Shown: one piece after another, positions 9,770 to 16,445 of the stretch
How positions within the stretch are numbered: position 1 is the stretch's first letter
Layout of the letters: each line of letters begins with the position of its first letter
Source of the DNA: an uncultured Lachnospiraceae bacterium
GTDB lineage: Bacteria > Bacillota > Clostridia > Lachnospirales > Lachnospiraceae
DNA: 61,126 bases
Assembly: GCA_947575805.1 (NCBI GenBank)
Contig: CANPOY010000013.1
Coordinates: forward strand, 1 to 61,126
Direction of reading: 5' to 3'
Made by a program: the position numbers and the translations under genes
The notes under the pieces: model-generated
What the model was told of the DNA's origin: nothing
Database searches by the model: none
The model's input: the letters and a program-made list of their open reading frames with translations, nothing else

Positions 9770-11356
9770 ATGAAAATGTTAAACAGACTTAAATCCACAG
9801 CCATAATTCTAAAAAATCATAAGCTGCAATTTGCGGCTTTGCTGATGGTATTTTCCTTAATATCCTTTGCACTGCCTTTGACTGCTCCCTTTATGATACA
9901 ATATATTATCGGCAAAATAGAGAGTGGCATGAGTGTAACTCCATTGATGATTTTTTTATTAATTGTGGCTGCTTTAGTCATGCTTACATTGGATTACATA
10001 ATAAATGTATATGGAAATGTAATGTGCGCAAACCTTATATACAGAGGCTCAGCGGATTTGTATAAGGATCTGTTTGCGCTGCCCTACGGTGAAAGAGAGG
10101 CAAAATACAATGATAAAGATCTGCTTCAGAATATTACTGCATTTACCGATTCCGCTCTTTCGTTATGGGTTATGATTATCAGATTAGTAATCAGTGTGAT
10201 CGTAATAGGCGTTCTGTTGGTTTTATCGGTTAATGTTCATTATACAGTTTCGTTTTTTATTTTGGCTCATATAGGTATCACAATTTTTGCAGGCAAAAAG
10301 ATCAATGGCATATCTGAAAAATTTGCCTCCGAGCTCCAGGGCTTTGAAGCTGAAAAAAATAAGAATATCGAGGAGCTTATGTACCAAGCAGATTTTATCA
10401 ATATGAACAGCCTGCAAAGCATAATAAAAAGCCGTTTTGACCAAACCAGAAGGGATATTTTCCGTGTTCAGGCCAAACAGCTTAAAATGAATAATCTTTA
10501 TGTTTCTCTGCATAGAGTAATAAGCGAACTGGTAAACGGATTTATTTATCCTGTTTTAGGATTTTTGCCCGGCAGTGTAAAAATAGCGGGAGGGAATCTG
10601 GCTTCCGTTAAAAGTATTATGGAAGAGTCAGGAAATCAAACTCAAGATATTCAGCAGATGGCGGCGTATATTCCATATAATACCGTACCAATTGACAACG
10701 GTAAGGAGCTTTTCAGCCTGAAAAGAGAAAAAATTTCTCATAATTATGACAATAGCTGTGCTTTGGTCATTAACAAGTTATGTTTTGAATCAGAGGGCAG
10801 AAAAATCCTGTCGGATATAAGTTTAAGTATAAAAGAAGGGGAACATATTGCAATCATGGGTGAAAACGGCAGCGGAAAATCTACATTGCTCCGCTGTATT
10901 ATGGGTATGTATGCGACCACATCCGGCAGTATAACACTATTTGGTAAATCCCCGGCAAATGATACGGAATACTTTAGAGAAAACTGTATTTTCTCATATA
11001 TGCCCGCCGCTGCTCAGCTTTACGAAACTACCATTGACGATAACATTCAAATGGGCAGTTTTAGTGACATAAGCCCGGAAGAAATAAAAAATGCTACGGG
11101 AGTCACTGATTTTTCAAACCGTGAAATCTCTTCCGTATCCCAGCTTTCAGGAGGGGAACAGCAGAGAGTGAATGCCGCCAGAGCTTTTTCCAACAGTAAT
11201 GCGGCAATTATTCTTCTTGACGAGCCTACAGCGTCCTTGGACAGGGAACACGCCGAAAAGTTAATGAACTATATAAGAAGCAGCAAGGCTACAGTGATTT
11301 ACACTACTCACCGTGAGGAAGAAACAGCATTTGCTGACAGAGTTATTCGGATGTGA
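9770..11356 (+). CDS. ABC exporter half-transporter (second of pair), TM6 apparently missing
   Basis: This 528-residue protein is the partner of the preceding exporter subunit. Membrane helices fill about residues 20-290. The nucleotide-binding domain has Walker A GENGSGKST near residue 364, signature LSGGEQQR and Walker B AIILLDEPTASLD. The start has GGGGGAAAA about 5 bases upstream. The membrane domain is odd: after the helix around FIYPVLGFLPGSV the expected sixth helix is not evident, and the sequence passes straight to a helix-end-like segment (GGNLASVKSIMEE) and a long polar linker before the ATPase. This may reflect an in-frame deletion of about 25 residues or a divergent fold. The ATPase motifs are intact, so the gene is not clearly dead. 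Confidence 0.75.
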   Translation: MKMLNRLKSTAIILKNHKLQFAALLMVFSLISFALPLTAPFMIQYIIGKIESGMSVTPLMIFLLIVAALVMLTLDYIINVYGNVMCANLIYRGSADLYKDLFALPYGEREAKYNDKDLLQNITAFTDSALSLWVMIIRLVISVIVIGVLLVLSVNVHYTVSFFILAHIGITIFAGKKINGISEKFASELQGFEAEKNKNIEELMYQADFINMNSLQSIIKSRFDQTRRDIFRVQAKQLKMNNLYVSLHRVISELVNGFIYPVLGFLPGSVKIAGGNLASVKSIMEESGNQTQDIQQMAAYIPYNTVPIDNGKELFSLKREKISHNYDNSCALVINKLCFESEGRKILSDISLSIKEGEHIAIMGENGSGKSTLLRCIMGMYATTSGSITLFGKSPANDTEYFRENCIFSYMPAAAQLYETTIDDNIQMGSFSDISPEEIKNATGVTDFSNREISSVSQLSGGEQQRVNAARAFSNSNAAIILLDEPTASLDREHAEKLMNYIRSSKATVIYTTHREEETAFADRVIRM

Positions 11357-11460
11357 GATGGAAAAATTTGGGTTTTCCGAAAAAAGGAACTGACGGGATA
11401 GCGGCGGTAGTATTGACACACATAGTGCCATATTGAGCTGTATTATATAGGAGCAAGGGA

Positions 11461-11659
11461 ATGACAGAGACAAGAGGCGGATTTTTAATCTCACAGATCA
11501 AGCAGATCCAGGGACGTGTCTTCGGCAGATTGCTGACGGAAGCCGGAATTGACGAATTCAATGGCGCGCAGGCTGGAAAGTAAATACAAAGAAGTCTCCG
11601 ATGAAATGAGCAGCCTGTTTTATAAGGGCTTTACGGAAGAGGAGGAAAGGCGATGCTGA
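11461..11659 (+). pseudogene. MarR-family regulator remnant
   Basis: The first 40 codons (MTETRGGFLISQIKQIQGRV onward to GIDEFNGAQ) look like the N-terminus of a MarR-family transcriptional repressor. They end at a stop at 11581. The shifted frame from 11561 gives LESKYKEVSDEMSSLFYKGF and TEEEERRC, which look like the C-terminus of the same family. The middle, with the winged-helix DNA-binding domain, is therefore deleted. A TTGACA at 11413-11418 and a good ribosome site (GGAGCAAGGG) still precede it. MarR genes often sit next to ABC exporter pairs, so this could have been the regulator of the preceding transporter. Confidence 0.7.
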
Positions 11660-11748
11660 TCAGCACTTACAGTTGCATACCTGTTGGTGATTTGGAAAAG
11701 GCAGCCAGAAATATTGAAAGGGCGGCATGTGCGGAAGATATTATATAG
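11653..11748 (+). pseudogene. Short frame of 31 codons, probable gene remnant
   Basis: An ATG at 11653 follows GGAGGAAAGG and opens a 31-residue frame (begins MLISTYSCIPVGDLEKAARN) that overlaps the start of the SRAP gene. The good ribosome site suggests it was once translated from the MarR operon. It is too short to recognise and may be the truncated start of a lost gene. Confidence 0.3.
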
Positions 11749-12335
11749 ATGATGACACGGCAAGGGAGATAGAGAAGCTGGTCAGGCAGGCGGATGAAAA
11801 GCTGCGTGGGATAACGCCCGGCGGGTTGGAATTTAAGGCAAAGGATATTCATCCGGCAGAAAAAGCGCCCATATTGGTTTCGTCCGGCCCGGGCACTGAG
11901 TGCCAGTGGCAGAGGTGGGGATTCCCCGGGTTTCAGAAGGGCAGGGTAATCTTTAATGCCCGGTGTGAGTCTGCCGCGGAAAAGCCCATGTTTCGGGAGG
12001 CCGTCCTGCACTGCAGGGCGGTTATACCCGCGTCCTGGTTTTATGAGTGGGACCGCAGTAAACAGAAGCATACCTTTTTCGGGAAAGGCGGCGACACCTT
12101 GTTTATGGCCGGATGCTGCAGAAGGTATGAGGATGGCGACAGATTTGTGATCCTGACAACCCAGGCGAACGCTTCCATGAAGCCGGTTCATGACCGCATG
12201 CCCTTGATCCTGAGGCGGGAAGAGATCACGGACTGGCTCTTTGAGGATGCTGCGGTAAAGGAAATTTTATCCAAATCTCCGCCTCTGCTGGAGCGCAGAT
12301 CAGAGTACGAACAGATGACCCTGCCAGGAATCTGA
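11727..12335 (+). CDS. SOS response-associated peptidase (SRAP/HMCES/YedK family)
   Basis: This 202-residue SRAP-domain protein would crosslink to abasic sites in single-stranded DNA to protect them during replication. The catalytic Cys is residue 2 (MCGRYYIDDD) and becomes N-terminal after Met removal. Other family motifs are present: FNARCE, the PASWFYEW segment with the active-site Glu, and the PVHDRMPLIL segment with the active-site His. The length is normal for bacterial members. GAAAGGG lies just upstream of the ATG. A bidirectional terminator follows directly. The gene stands alone, and I saw no clear LexA box in front of it. Confidence 0.92.
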   Translation: MCGRYYIDDDTAREIEKLVRQADEKLRGITPGGLEFKAKDIHPAEKAPILVSSGPGTECQWQRWGFPGFQKGRVIFNARCESAAEKPMFREAVLHCRAVIPASWFYEWDRSKQKHTFFGKGGDTLFMAGCCRRYEDGDRFVILTTQANASMKPVHDRMPLILRREEITDWLFEDAAVKEILSKSPPLLERRSEYEQMTLPGI

Positions 12336-12354
12336 CGAAGGGTTAACGACGGTA

Positions 12355-12396
12355 ACAAAAATAAGGATTCCCGATAGCCGGGAATCCTTATTTTCT
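12355..12396. terminator. Bidirectional terminator between SRAP gene and cold-shock gene
   Basis: A perfect 13-base stem (12361-12373 with 12379-12391) and a 5-base loop are preceded by an A-run and followed by TTTT. It can therefore end both the plus-strand SRAP transcript and the minus-strand cold-shock transcript, which converge here. Confidence 0.9.
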
Positions 12397-12443
12397 GAGG
12401 CCTGATTATGGCCCGTTGTGTGTTCTTCGTCAGTCAGAAGCAA

Positions 12444-12659
12444 TTATGCTACTACAGTAACGTTGGTAGCACGGGTCTTGCTGCTGTTCTGGGGATCGGT
12501 CTCGGTATCGAAAGTAACCTTCTGGCCTTCTTCAAGAGACTTGAAGCCGTCAGCATTAATTGCGGAGAAATGTACGAATACTTCCTCGCCGGTTGCATCG
12601 TTGGTGATGAAACCATAACCCTTCTGTGCGTTGAACCATTTTACTGTACCGTTATTCAT
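12444..12659 (-). CDS. csp: Cold-shock protein, CspA family
   Basis: This 71-residue single cold-shock domain protein binds single-stranded RNA and DNA and acts as an RNA chaperone. The RNP1-like motif KGYGFITN and the RNP2-like motif VFVHFSAI are both intact, and the start [12 protein letters not shown] is typical. AAGGAGGT lies upstream of the ATG on the minus strand. The gene has a leader of about 130 bases containing a long inverted repeat, as expected for a temperature-responsive csp mRNA, and its own strong promoter. Confidence 0.95.
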   Translation of the reverse strand: MNNGTVKWFNAQKGYGFITNDATGEEVFVHFSAINADGFKSLEEGQKVTFDTETDPQNSSKTRATNVTVVA

Positions 12660-12714
12660 TGTGGTACCTCCTTAAAAAATATATCGTGTGATTCTAAAAC
12701 GTAGGACAAAAAAA

Positions 12715-12769
12715 TCACATATTTTTGTAAACCATCATCAAAGTCGTAATGAATTACAAAAATATGTGA
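12715..12769 (-). promoter_or_regulatory. Structured 5' leader of the cold-shock gene
   Basis: Two 16-base arms (12715-12730 and 12754-12769) are perfect reverse complements and very AU-rich, separated by 23 bases, inside the leader of the minus-strand csp transcript. Family knowledge: cspA leaders in enteric bacteria refold with temperature. Here a comparable role is inferred from position and structure only. Confidence 0.6.
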
Positions 12770-12800
12770 GTTCAATGACTTTCATTTAGAATACAGGCAT

Positions 12801-12830
12801 AGTATAGCATCAATACTTATCAAATGTCAA
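12801..12830 (-). promoter_or_regulatory. Promoter of the cold-shock gene
   Basis: Read on the minus strand, TTGACA (12825-12830) and TATACT (12801-12806) are separated by 18 bases. This puts the transcript start near 12793 and gives a leader of about 130 bases. Confidence 0.75.
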
Positions 12831-12924
12831 CAATTATTTTTTGACGAGAATATTTGTCATATTTTTGGGAAAATATAGAACATAATCAGTTGTATAAATC
12901 ATGTGATAACGGAGGTATTTCAGC

Positions 12925-13602
12925 ATGGAAATCAGTTTTTGGTGGCTGACCGCCATCGCAGCCGCGGCATTGGCGGCAGGATTCTGCATGGGCAGACTGA
13001 CCGTGGGTAGTCTGGAAGGAGGTAAGGAGGAAGAGCCGGAGTATGAGGTCAGGCGGGAAACTCGGCGGGAAAGCAGGCGGGAGAGCAAAAGGGACGGCAG
13101 GCTCAGGTTTCCTTTTTCTGTGTGCAGCCCCGTATCCGGTGAGCTGATGCACATGGAAGACGGAGGAAAGCCTGGGGCAGCAATCCATCCGGGGGAGGAC
13201 AGGCTGTATGCACCTGCGGCGGGGAAGGTTACAAAAATTTTCCCCATGGGGAACGCATTCCTGTTCCGGACGGAATTCGGTGCAGAGCTGTATATCCGGG
13301 TGGGAGATGCCGAGGACGAGCTGATGGAGAGATATTATCGTCCCAGGGTGGTACAGAATGAGATTGTGGGGAAGGGCAAGCTGCTGTTGGAATTTGACCG
13401 TATGGGGCTGGTGAAGGAGGGTGCATCCTGCTGTGTGACGGTAACCGTGGAGACAGGATCGTGCACCGGAAGTATTCTTGCCGCTGCCGGAGACCAGGTG
13501 AAGGCGGGCGAGCCTGTTCTGGGCCTGCGCCTGGGAACGGCCGGGGAAAGCGGTGTCGGATGTGAAGCAGCCGCCTTTATGCGTGCGCGGGCTGAAATGT
13601 AG
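12925..13602 (+). CDS. Membrane-anchored PTS EIIA-Glc-like protein lacking both active histidines
   Basis: This 225-residue protein has one N-terminal membrane helix (about residues 5-25), a charged Arg/Glu-rich linker (35-55) and a domain resembling glucose-family EIIA. Recognisable parts are the CSPVSGEL start, IHPGEDRLYAPAAGKVTKIF, the segment GNAFLFRTEFGAELYIRVG and the end VKAGEPVLGL. In true EIIA the two catalytic histidines lie 15 residues apart in KHAxGI and LVHxGID. Here the matching positions are N110 and R125, still 15 apart. It therefore cannot be phosphorylated in the usual way and may be a binding or structural protein. ACGGAGGT lies upstream. No PTS genes are nearby. Confidence 0.7.
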   Translation: MEISFWWLTAIAAAALAAGFCMGRLTVGSLEGGKEEEPEYEVRRETRRESRRESKRDGRLRFPFSVCSPVSGELMHMEDGGKPGAAIHPGEDRLYAPAAGKVTKIFPMGNAFLFRTEFGAELYIRVGDAEDELMERYYRPRVVQNEIVGKGKLLLEFDRMGLVKEGASCCVTVTVETGSCTGSILAAAGDQVKAGEPVLGLRLGTAGESGVGCEAAAFMRARAEM

Positions 13603-13618
13603 TGTGCGGCATTTTCTG

Positions 13619-13647
13619 TTGACAGTTATTTATTCCTGTGCTATTGT
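13619..13647 (+). promoter_or_regulatory. Promoter of the acetyltransferase-CXXC-polyferredoxin-TlpA operon
   Basis: TTGACA (13619-13624), a 17-base spacer and TATTGT (13642-13647) lie about 60 bases before the acetyltransferase start. Confidence 0.6.
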
Positions 13648-13706
13648 GGATATGCAGAACGGATGTTCCATGGATGACGGAAATGACGGAAAGGAGAAGC
13701 CGCAGA

Positions 13707-14282
13707 ATGCAGGATGTATACAAAGAGTGCCCTGTCCTTGGGAATGAAAGGTTTATGCTGAGATTAATTGAGGAGAAGGACGCAGAGGATCTGCTGAAGG
13801 TCTACAGTGACAAGCGGGTACTGCCCTTTTTGAACAGCGATAACTGTCACGGTGACAACTTTTATATGACCAGTACAGAGGATGTGCAGAATGCCATTCA
13901 TTACTGGCTGAAGGAATATGCAAGACGCGGCTTTGTACGCTTCACGGTATTCGACAAGAACGTAAATGCGGCAGTGGGTACGATAGAGCTTTTTCTGCGC
14001 CGGTCGGAAGACTATTTTAACGACTGCGGCCTGCTGCGGCTGGACTTGCGGTTTGACTATGAGAATCCGAAGGACATTGCGGAGGTGCTTTCGGTGATTA
14101 TTGAGCCTGCTTACAGTCTTTTCGGCTGCAGCTGGCTTGCCACAAAGGCGCCGGTATATGCGGTAGACAGGATCGAAGCCCTGAAAGAGATGGGGTTTGA
14201 GCTGTCAGACCAGTGTCTCGGAGGCGCTTACGGCGGCAGGATGTACGACGGGTATTGGGTCATATGGGAGAAACGTTCATGA
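13707..14282 (+). CDS. GNAT-family acetyltransferase
   Basis: I chose the ATG at 13707 because AAAGGAG lies 9-10 bases upstream and the protein then begins MQDVYKECPVLGNERFMLRL, the usual RimJ/RimL-like start. The frame is open back to 13638. The 191-residue product has GNAT features: LRLIEEKDAEDLLKVY, FTVFDKNVNAAVGTIEL, and the C-terminal part with EALKEMGFEL. The substrate is unknown. Its TGA overlaps the ATG of the next gene (ATGA), so translation of the CXXC peptide is coupled to it. Why an acetyltransferase heads a redox operon is unclear. Confidence 0.8.
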   Translation: MQDVYKECPVLGNERFMLRLIEEKDAEDLLKVYSDKRVLPFLNSDNCHGDNFYMTSTEDVQNAIHYWLKEYARRGFVRFTVFDKNVNAAVGTIELFLRRSEDYFNDCGLLRLDLRFDYENPKDIAEVLSVIIEPAYSLFGCSWLATKAPVYAVDRIEALKEMGFELSDQCLGGAYGGRMYDGYWVIWEKRS

Positions 14283-14419
14283 CAAAGATAAAAGCGGTTC
14301 GCATAGCCCTGGCAGGGGCAGGCCTGTTTGCGCTGACGGCGGGCATCCTGCAGGGAGGTTATCAGGACACCTTAATGAAGGCTGTCCGCATTTGTATGGA
14401 GTGTATCGGCATTGGATAA
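14279..14419 (+). CDS. CD1871A-type CXXC-motif membrane peptide
   Basis: This 46-residue protein has one hydrophobic helix (about residues 8-24) and a C-terminal CMEC motif (CXXC) followed by IGIG. It matches the small CD1871A family CXXC-containing proteins that recur in Clostridia next to polyferredoxin and TlpA-like genes. Its start overlaps the acetyltransferase stop, and its end overlaps the TTG start of the polyferredoxin. A thiol-redox or metal-relay role is plausible but unproven. Confidence 0.8.
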   Translation: MTKIKAVRIALAGAGLFALTAGILQGGYQDTLMKAVRICMECIGIG

Positions 14420-15299
14420 GAATAGTAAGAACAGGAAGTTTCATTTCAGGCGGAGGTGCATTCAGGCAGTCAGCGCCCTGCTGTACAACGCCAATCTTCC
14501 GGGCTTTGCCGACGGCTCAATCTATAAGGGCAGGAGTAAGGGGGTCTGCGTTCCGGGACTGAACTGCTATTCCTGTCCGGGAGCCATTGCTTCCTGTCCC
14601 CTGGGGGCACTGCAGAACGCCTTGAGTAATCTGCCCAATAAGCTGCCCCTCTACATAATCGGTTTTTTGCTGTTGGCAGGGGTGGGCCTGGGCAGGGTGG
14701 TGTGCGGATTTTTATGTCCCTTCGGCCTGCTGCAGGAGCTTATGTATAAAATTCCCACACCGAAGGTCCGGAAAAGTATTTGGACAAGACGCCTTTCCTG
14801 GCTGAAGTATGTGGTTTTAGCCGTATTTGTGGCGATACTGCCGATATGGTATGCTTTTGCTCAGGGTATGCCGGTGCCGGCTTTCTGCAAGTATATCTGC
14901 CCTGCCGGTACTTTGGAGGGAGGATTTTTCCTGTTGGGAATGCGCGAAGAGTACCGGGCGCTGGCCGGTGTGCTTTTTCATTGGAAAGCGGTTTTATGTG
15001 CGGCGATTCTGGTGTGCTGTATTTTCATTTATCGGGGATTTTGCAGATTTATATGTCCTCTGGGGGCTATATATTCTTTCTTTTCCCGTATTGCCCTGCT
15101 GGCGGTGCGGGTGGATAAGAAGCTGTGCAATGGCTGCGGGCTGTGCGTGAAGGCCTGTCCCATGGACATCCGGCAGGTGGGGGACCACGAGTGTATTCAT
15201 TGCGGCCACTGTGCTGCAAGCTGCCCTAAAAACGCAATTTATTTTGGAAAGGAACGGAAATCGGATTATGAAAATAAGGAAAAGAGTATTTCAAAGTAG
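14412..15299 (+). CDS. Membrane polyferredoxin (NapH/MauN-like 4Fe-4S protein)
   Basis: This 295-residue protein has about five membrane helices, with cysteine clusters at helix ends (NCYSCPGAIASCPLGAL, VCGFLCPFGL, CKYICPAGTLEG, FCRFICPLGAIYS). Two C-terminal 4Fe-4S ferredoxin motifs follow (CNGCGLCVKACP and CIHCGHCAASCP). Proteins of this family pass electrons across the membrane. The TTG start at 14412 overlaps the CXXC peptide gene, with TATGGAG about 10 bases upstream. The next gene is a lipoprotein thioredoxin, so this protein may supply its electrons in place of the usual CcdA/DsbD. The family call is firm; the partner is inferred. Confidence 0.88.
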   Translation: MDKNSKNRKFHFRRRCIQAVSALLYNANLPGFADGSIYKGRSKGVCVPGLNCYSCPGAIASCPLGALQNALSNLPNKLPLYIIGFLLLAGVGLGRVVCGFLCPFGLLQELMYKIPTPKVRKSIWTRRLSWLKYVVLAVFVAILPIWYAFAQGMPVPAFCKYICPAGTLEGGFFLLGMREEYRALAGVLFHWKAVLCAAILVCCIFIYRGFCRFICPLGAIYSFFSRIALLAVRVDKKLCNGCGLCVKACPMDIRQVGDHECIHCGHCAASCPKNAIYFGKERKSDYENKEKSISK

Positions 15300-15957
15300 G
15301 GCCAGTAAGGCCGGGAAGGGTAAAGCGCTGCTGGCCATGTTGGCGCTGTGCTTTGTGCTGACCTCCTGTGGAGGGGAAGCAGACATGGATTCTGAAAACG
15401 GGCGCACGGAGGACACATCTTCGTCAGGTGCAGGGAACGGGCAGGGAGCGAAGGAAGATCAGGCATCAGAGGATGCCGGTAAGAGTGAGCCCACAGGCCC
15501 TGTGGAAGTGGGAGATGATTATCGGGATTTTACGGCTACCCTGGCGGACGGGAGCAGTTTTACTCTGTCTGATCATGCGGGCACCGTGATCCTTCTGAAT
15601 TTCTGGGCAACCTGGTGTGGCCCCTGTGTGGGAGAGATGCCTGCGTTTCCCATGCTTGTAGAGAAATACGGGGATGACCTGACGCTGCTTGCGGTGAATC
15701 TGGGAGAGAATGCAGAAGGTGTGCAGGGCTTTCTGGAGAAAAAGGGGTATGGGTTTCCCGTGGCATTGGATCCGGAGCTGGAGATCGGCAGTCTGTATCC
15801 CTCCGACGGGATTCCCTATACGGTACTGATAGGAAAGGACGGTAAAATTGCTTCCATTCACCTGGGGGCCGATAAGGCGGACATTATGTATGAGTTTTAC
15901 TGCGGTGAGATTGATGAGCTGTTGGAAGCGGAGGCGGAGAGTACGGAGCCGCAGTAA
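15268..15957 (+). CDS. TlpA-like thioredoxin-fold lipoprotein
   Basis: I chose the ATG at 15268 (MKIRKRVFQSR) because it gives a normal signal peptide; the frame is open from 15211. The 229-residue product has a lipoprotein signal with lipobox LTSC, a low-complexity acidic linker, and a TlpA/ResA-like domain. The active site WATWCGPCVGEMP has an intact CXXC, and the cis-Pro region is IPYTVLIGKDG. It sits on the outer face of the membrane and would reduce extracytoplasmic disulfides. It ends the four-gene operon; the copper operon follows after a short gap. Confidence 0.88.
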   Translation: MKIRKRVFQSRASKAGKGKALLAMLALCFVLTSCGGEADMDSENGRTEDTSSSGAGNGQGAKEDQASEDAGKSEPTGPVEVGDDYRDFTATLADGSSFTLSDHAGTVILLNFWATWCGPCVGEMPAFPMLVEKYGDDLTLLAVNLGENAEGVQGFLEKKGYGFPVALDPELEIGSLYPSDGIPYTVLIGKDGKIASIHLGADKADIMYEFYCGEIDELLEAEAESTEPQ

Positions 15958-15992
15958 CGTGGAAAAGGGTTTTGCTGCTGTCACGGCAGGAC

Positions 15993-16052
15993 TTGACAAA
16001 TACCCCTGCAGGGTATATTCTGGTAAAAACAGAGATACCCTGCAGGGGTATT
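15993..16052 (+). promoter_or_regulatory. Copper-operon promoter with two CsoR-type operator boxes
   Basis: TTGACA (15993-15998), a 17-base spacer and TATTCT (16016-16021) form the promoter. The spacer contains TACCCCTGCAGGGTA (16001-16015), which resembles known CsoR operators. A second box, TACCCTGCAGGGGTA, lies at 16036-16050 just before the csoR start. The two boxes are exact reverse complements of each other. Binding at the first box would block RNA polymerase directly. Confidence 0.85.
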
Positions 16053-16072
16053 TTCAGGAGGATAGGAAAAGC

Positions 16073-16423
16073 ATGGCGGGAGATACTATAAAAAATAATG
16101 TAAAAAGTAAGGCAGAAGGAAAAACGGCGGAGTCCTGCTGCTGTCATTTGAAATCCACACCCAGGGAGGAGAGCAGGCTGCGCCAGCTGAAAAACCGTCT
16201 CAGCCGTATGATGGGGCAGCTGAACGGGATCGGCAGAATGCTGGATGAGAACCGGTACTGCGGAGAGATTCTGACTCAGGTAGCGGCCGTGGAGAGTGCA
16301 CTGCAGGCCTTTGGCTATCTGGTTTTACAGGAGCATATGGAGACCTGCGTGGTGGAAGAGATCCGAAAGGGGAATACCGATGTGGTGGAAGAAGCAGTGG
16401 AACTGATAAAAAAATTAAAATGA
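16073..16423 (+). CDS. csoR: CsoR-family copper-sensing repressor
   Basis: I chose the ATG at 16073, 116 residues, with CAGGAGGATAGG upstream; the frame is open further but would read through the operator. The protein has an N-terminal extension with a CCC cluster (ESCCCHL) before the DUF156 four-helix fold. The metal ligands are visible: Cys in RYCGEIL and the His and Cys of EHMETC, in the Cys-His-Cys pattern of copper-type CsoR. It should release DNA upon Cu(I) binding and so derepress itself and copA. The extra cysteine cluster near the N-terminus is not part of the core family. Confidence 0.88.
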   Translation: MAGDTIKNNVKSKAEGKTAESCCCHLKSTPREESRLRQLKNRLSRMMGQLNGIGRMLDENRYCGEILTQVAAVESALQAFGYLVLQEHMETCVVEEIRKGNTDVVEEAVELIKKLK

Positions 16424-16445
16424 AGGCAGGCAAAGGGGGATTATT

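Noticed and set aside
8000..11356. ABC pair as a bacteriocin or lantibiotic exporter system
   Set aside because: No C39 peptidase domain, no precursor peptide and no modification enzyme nearby.
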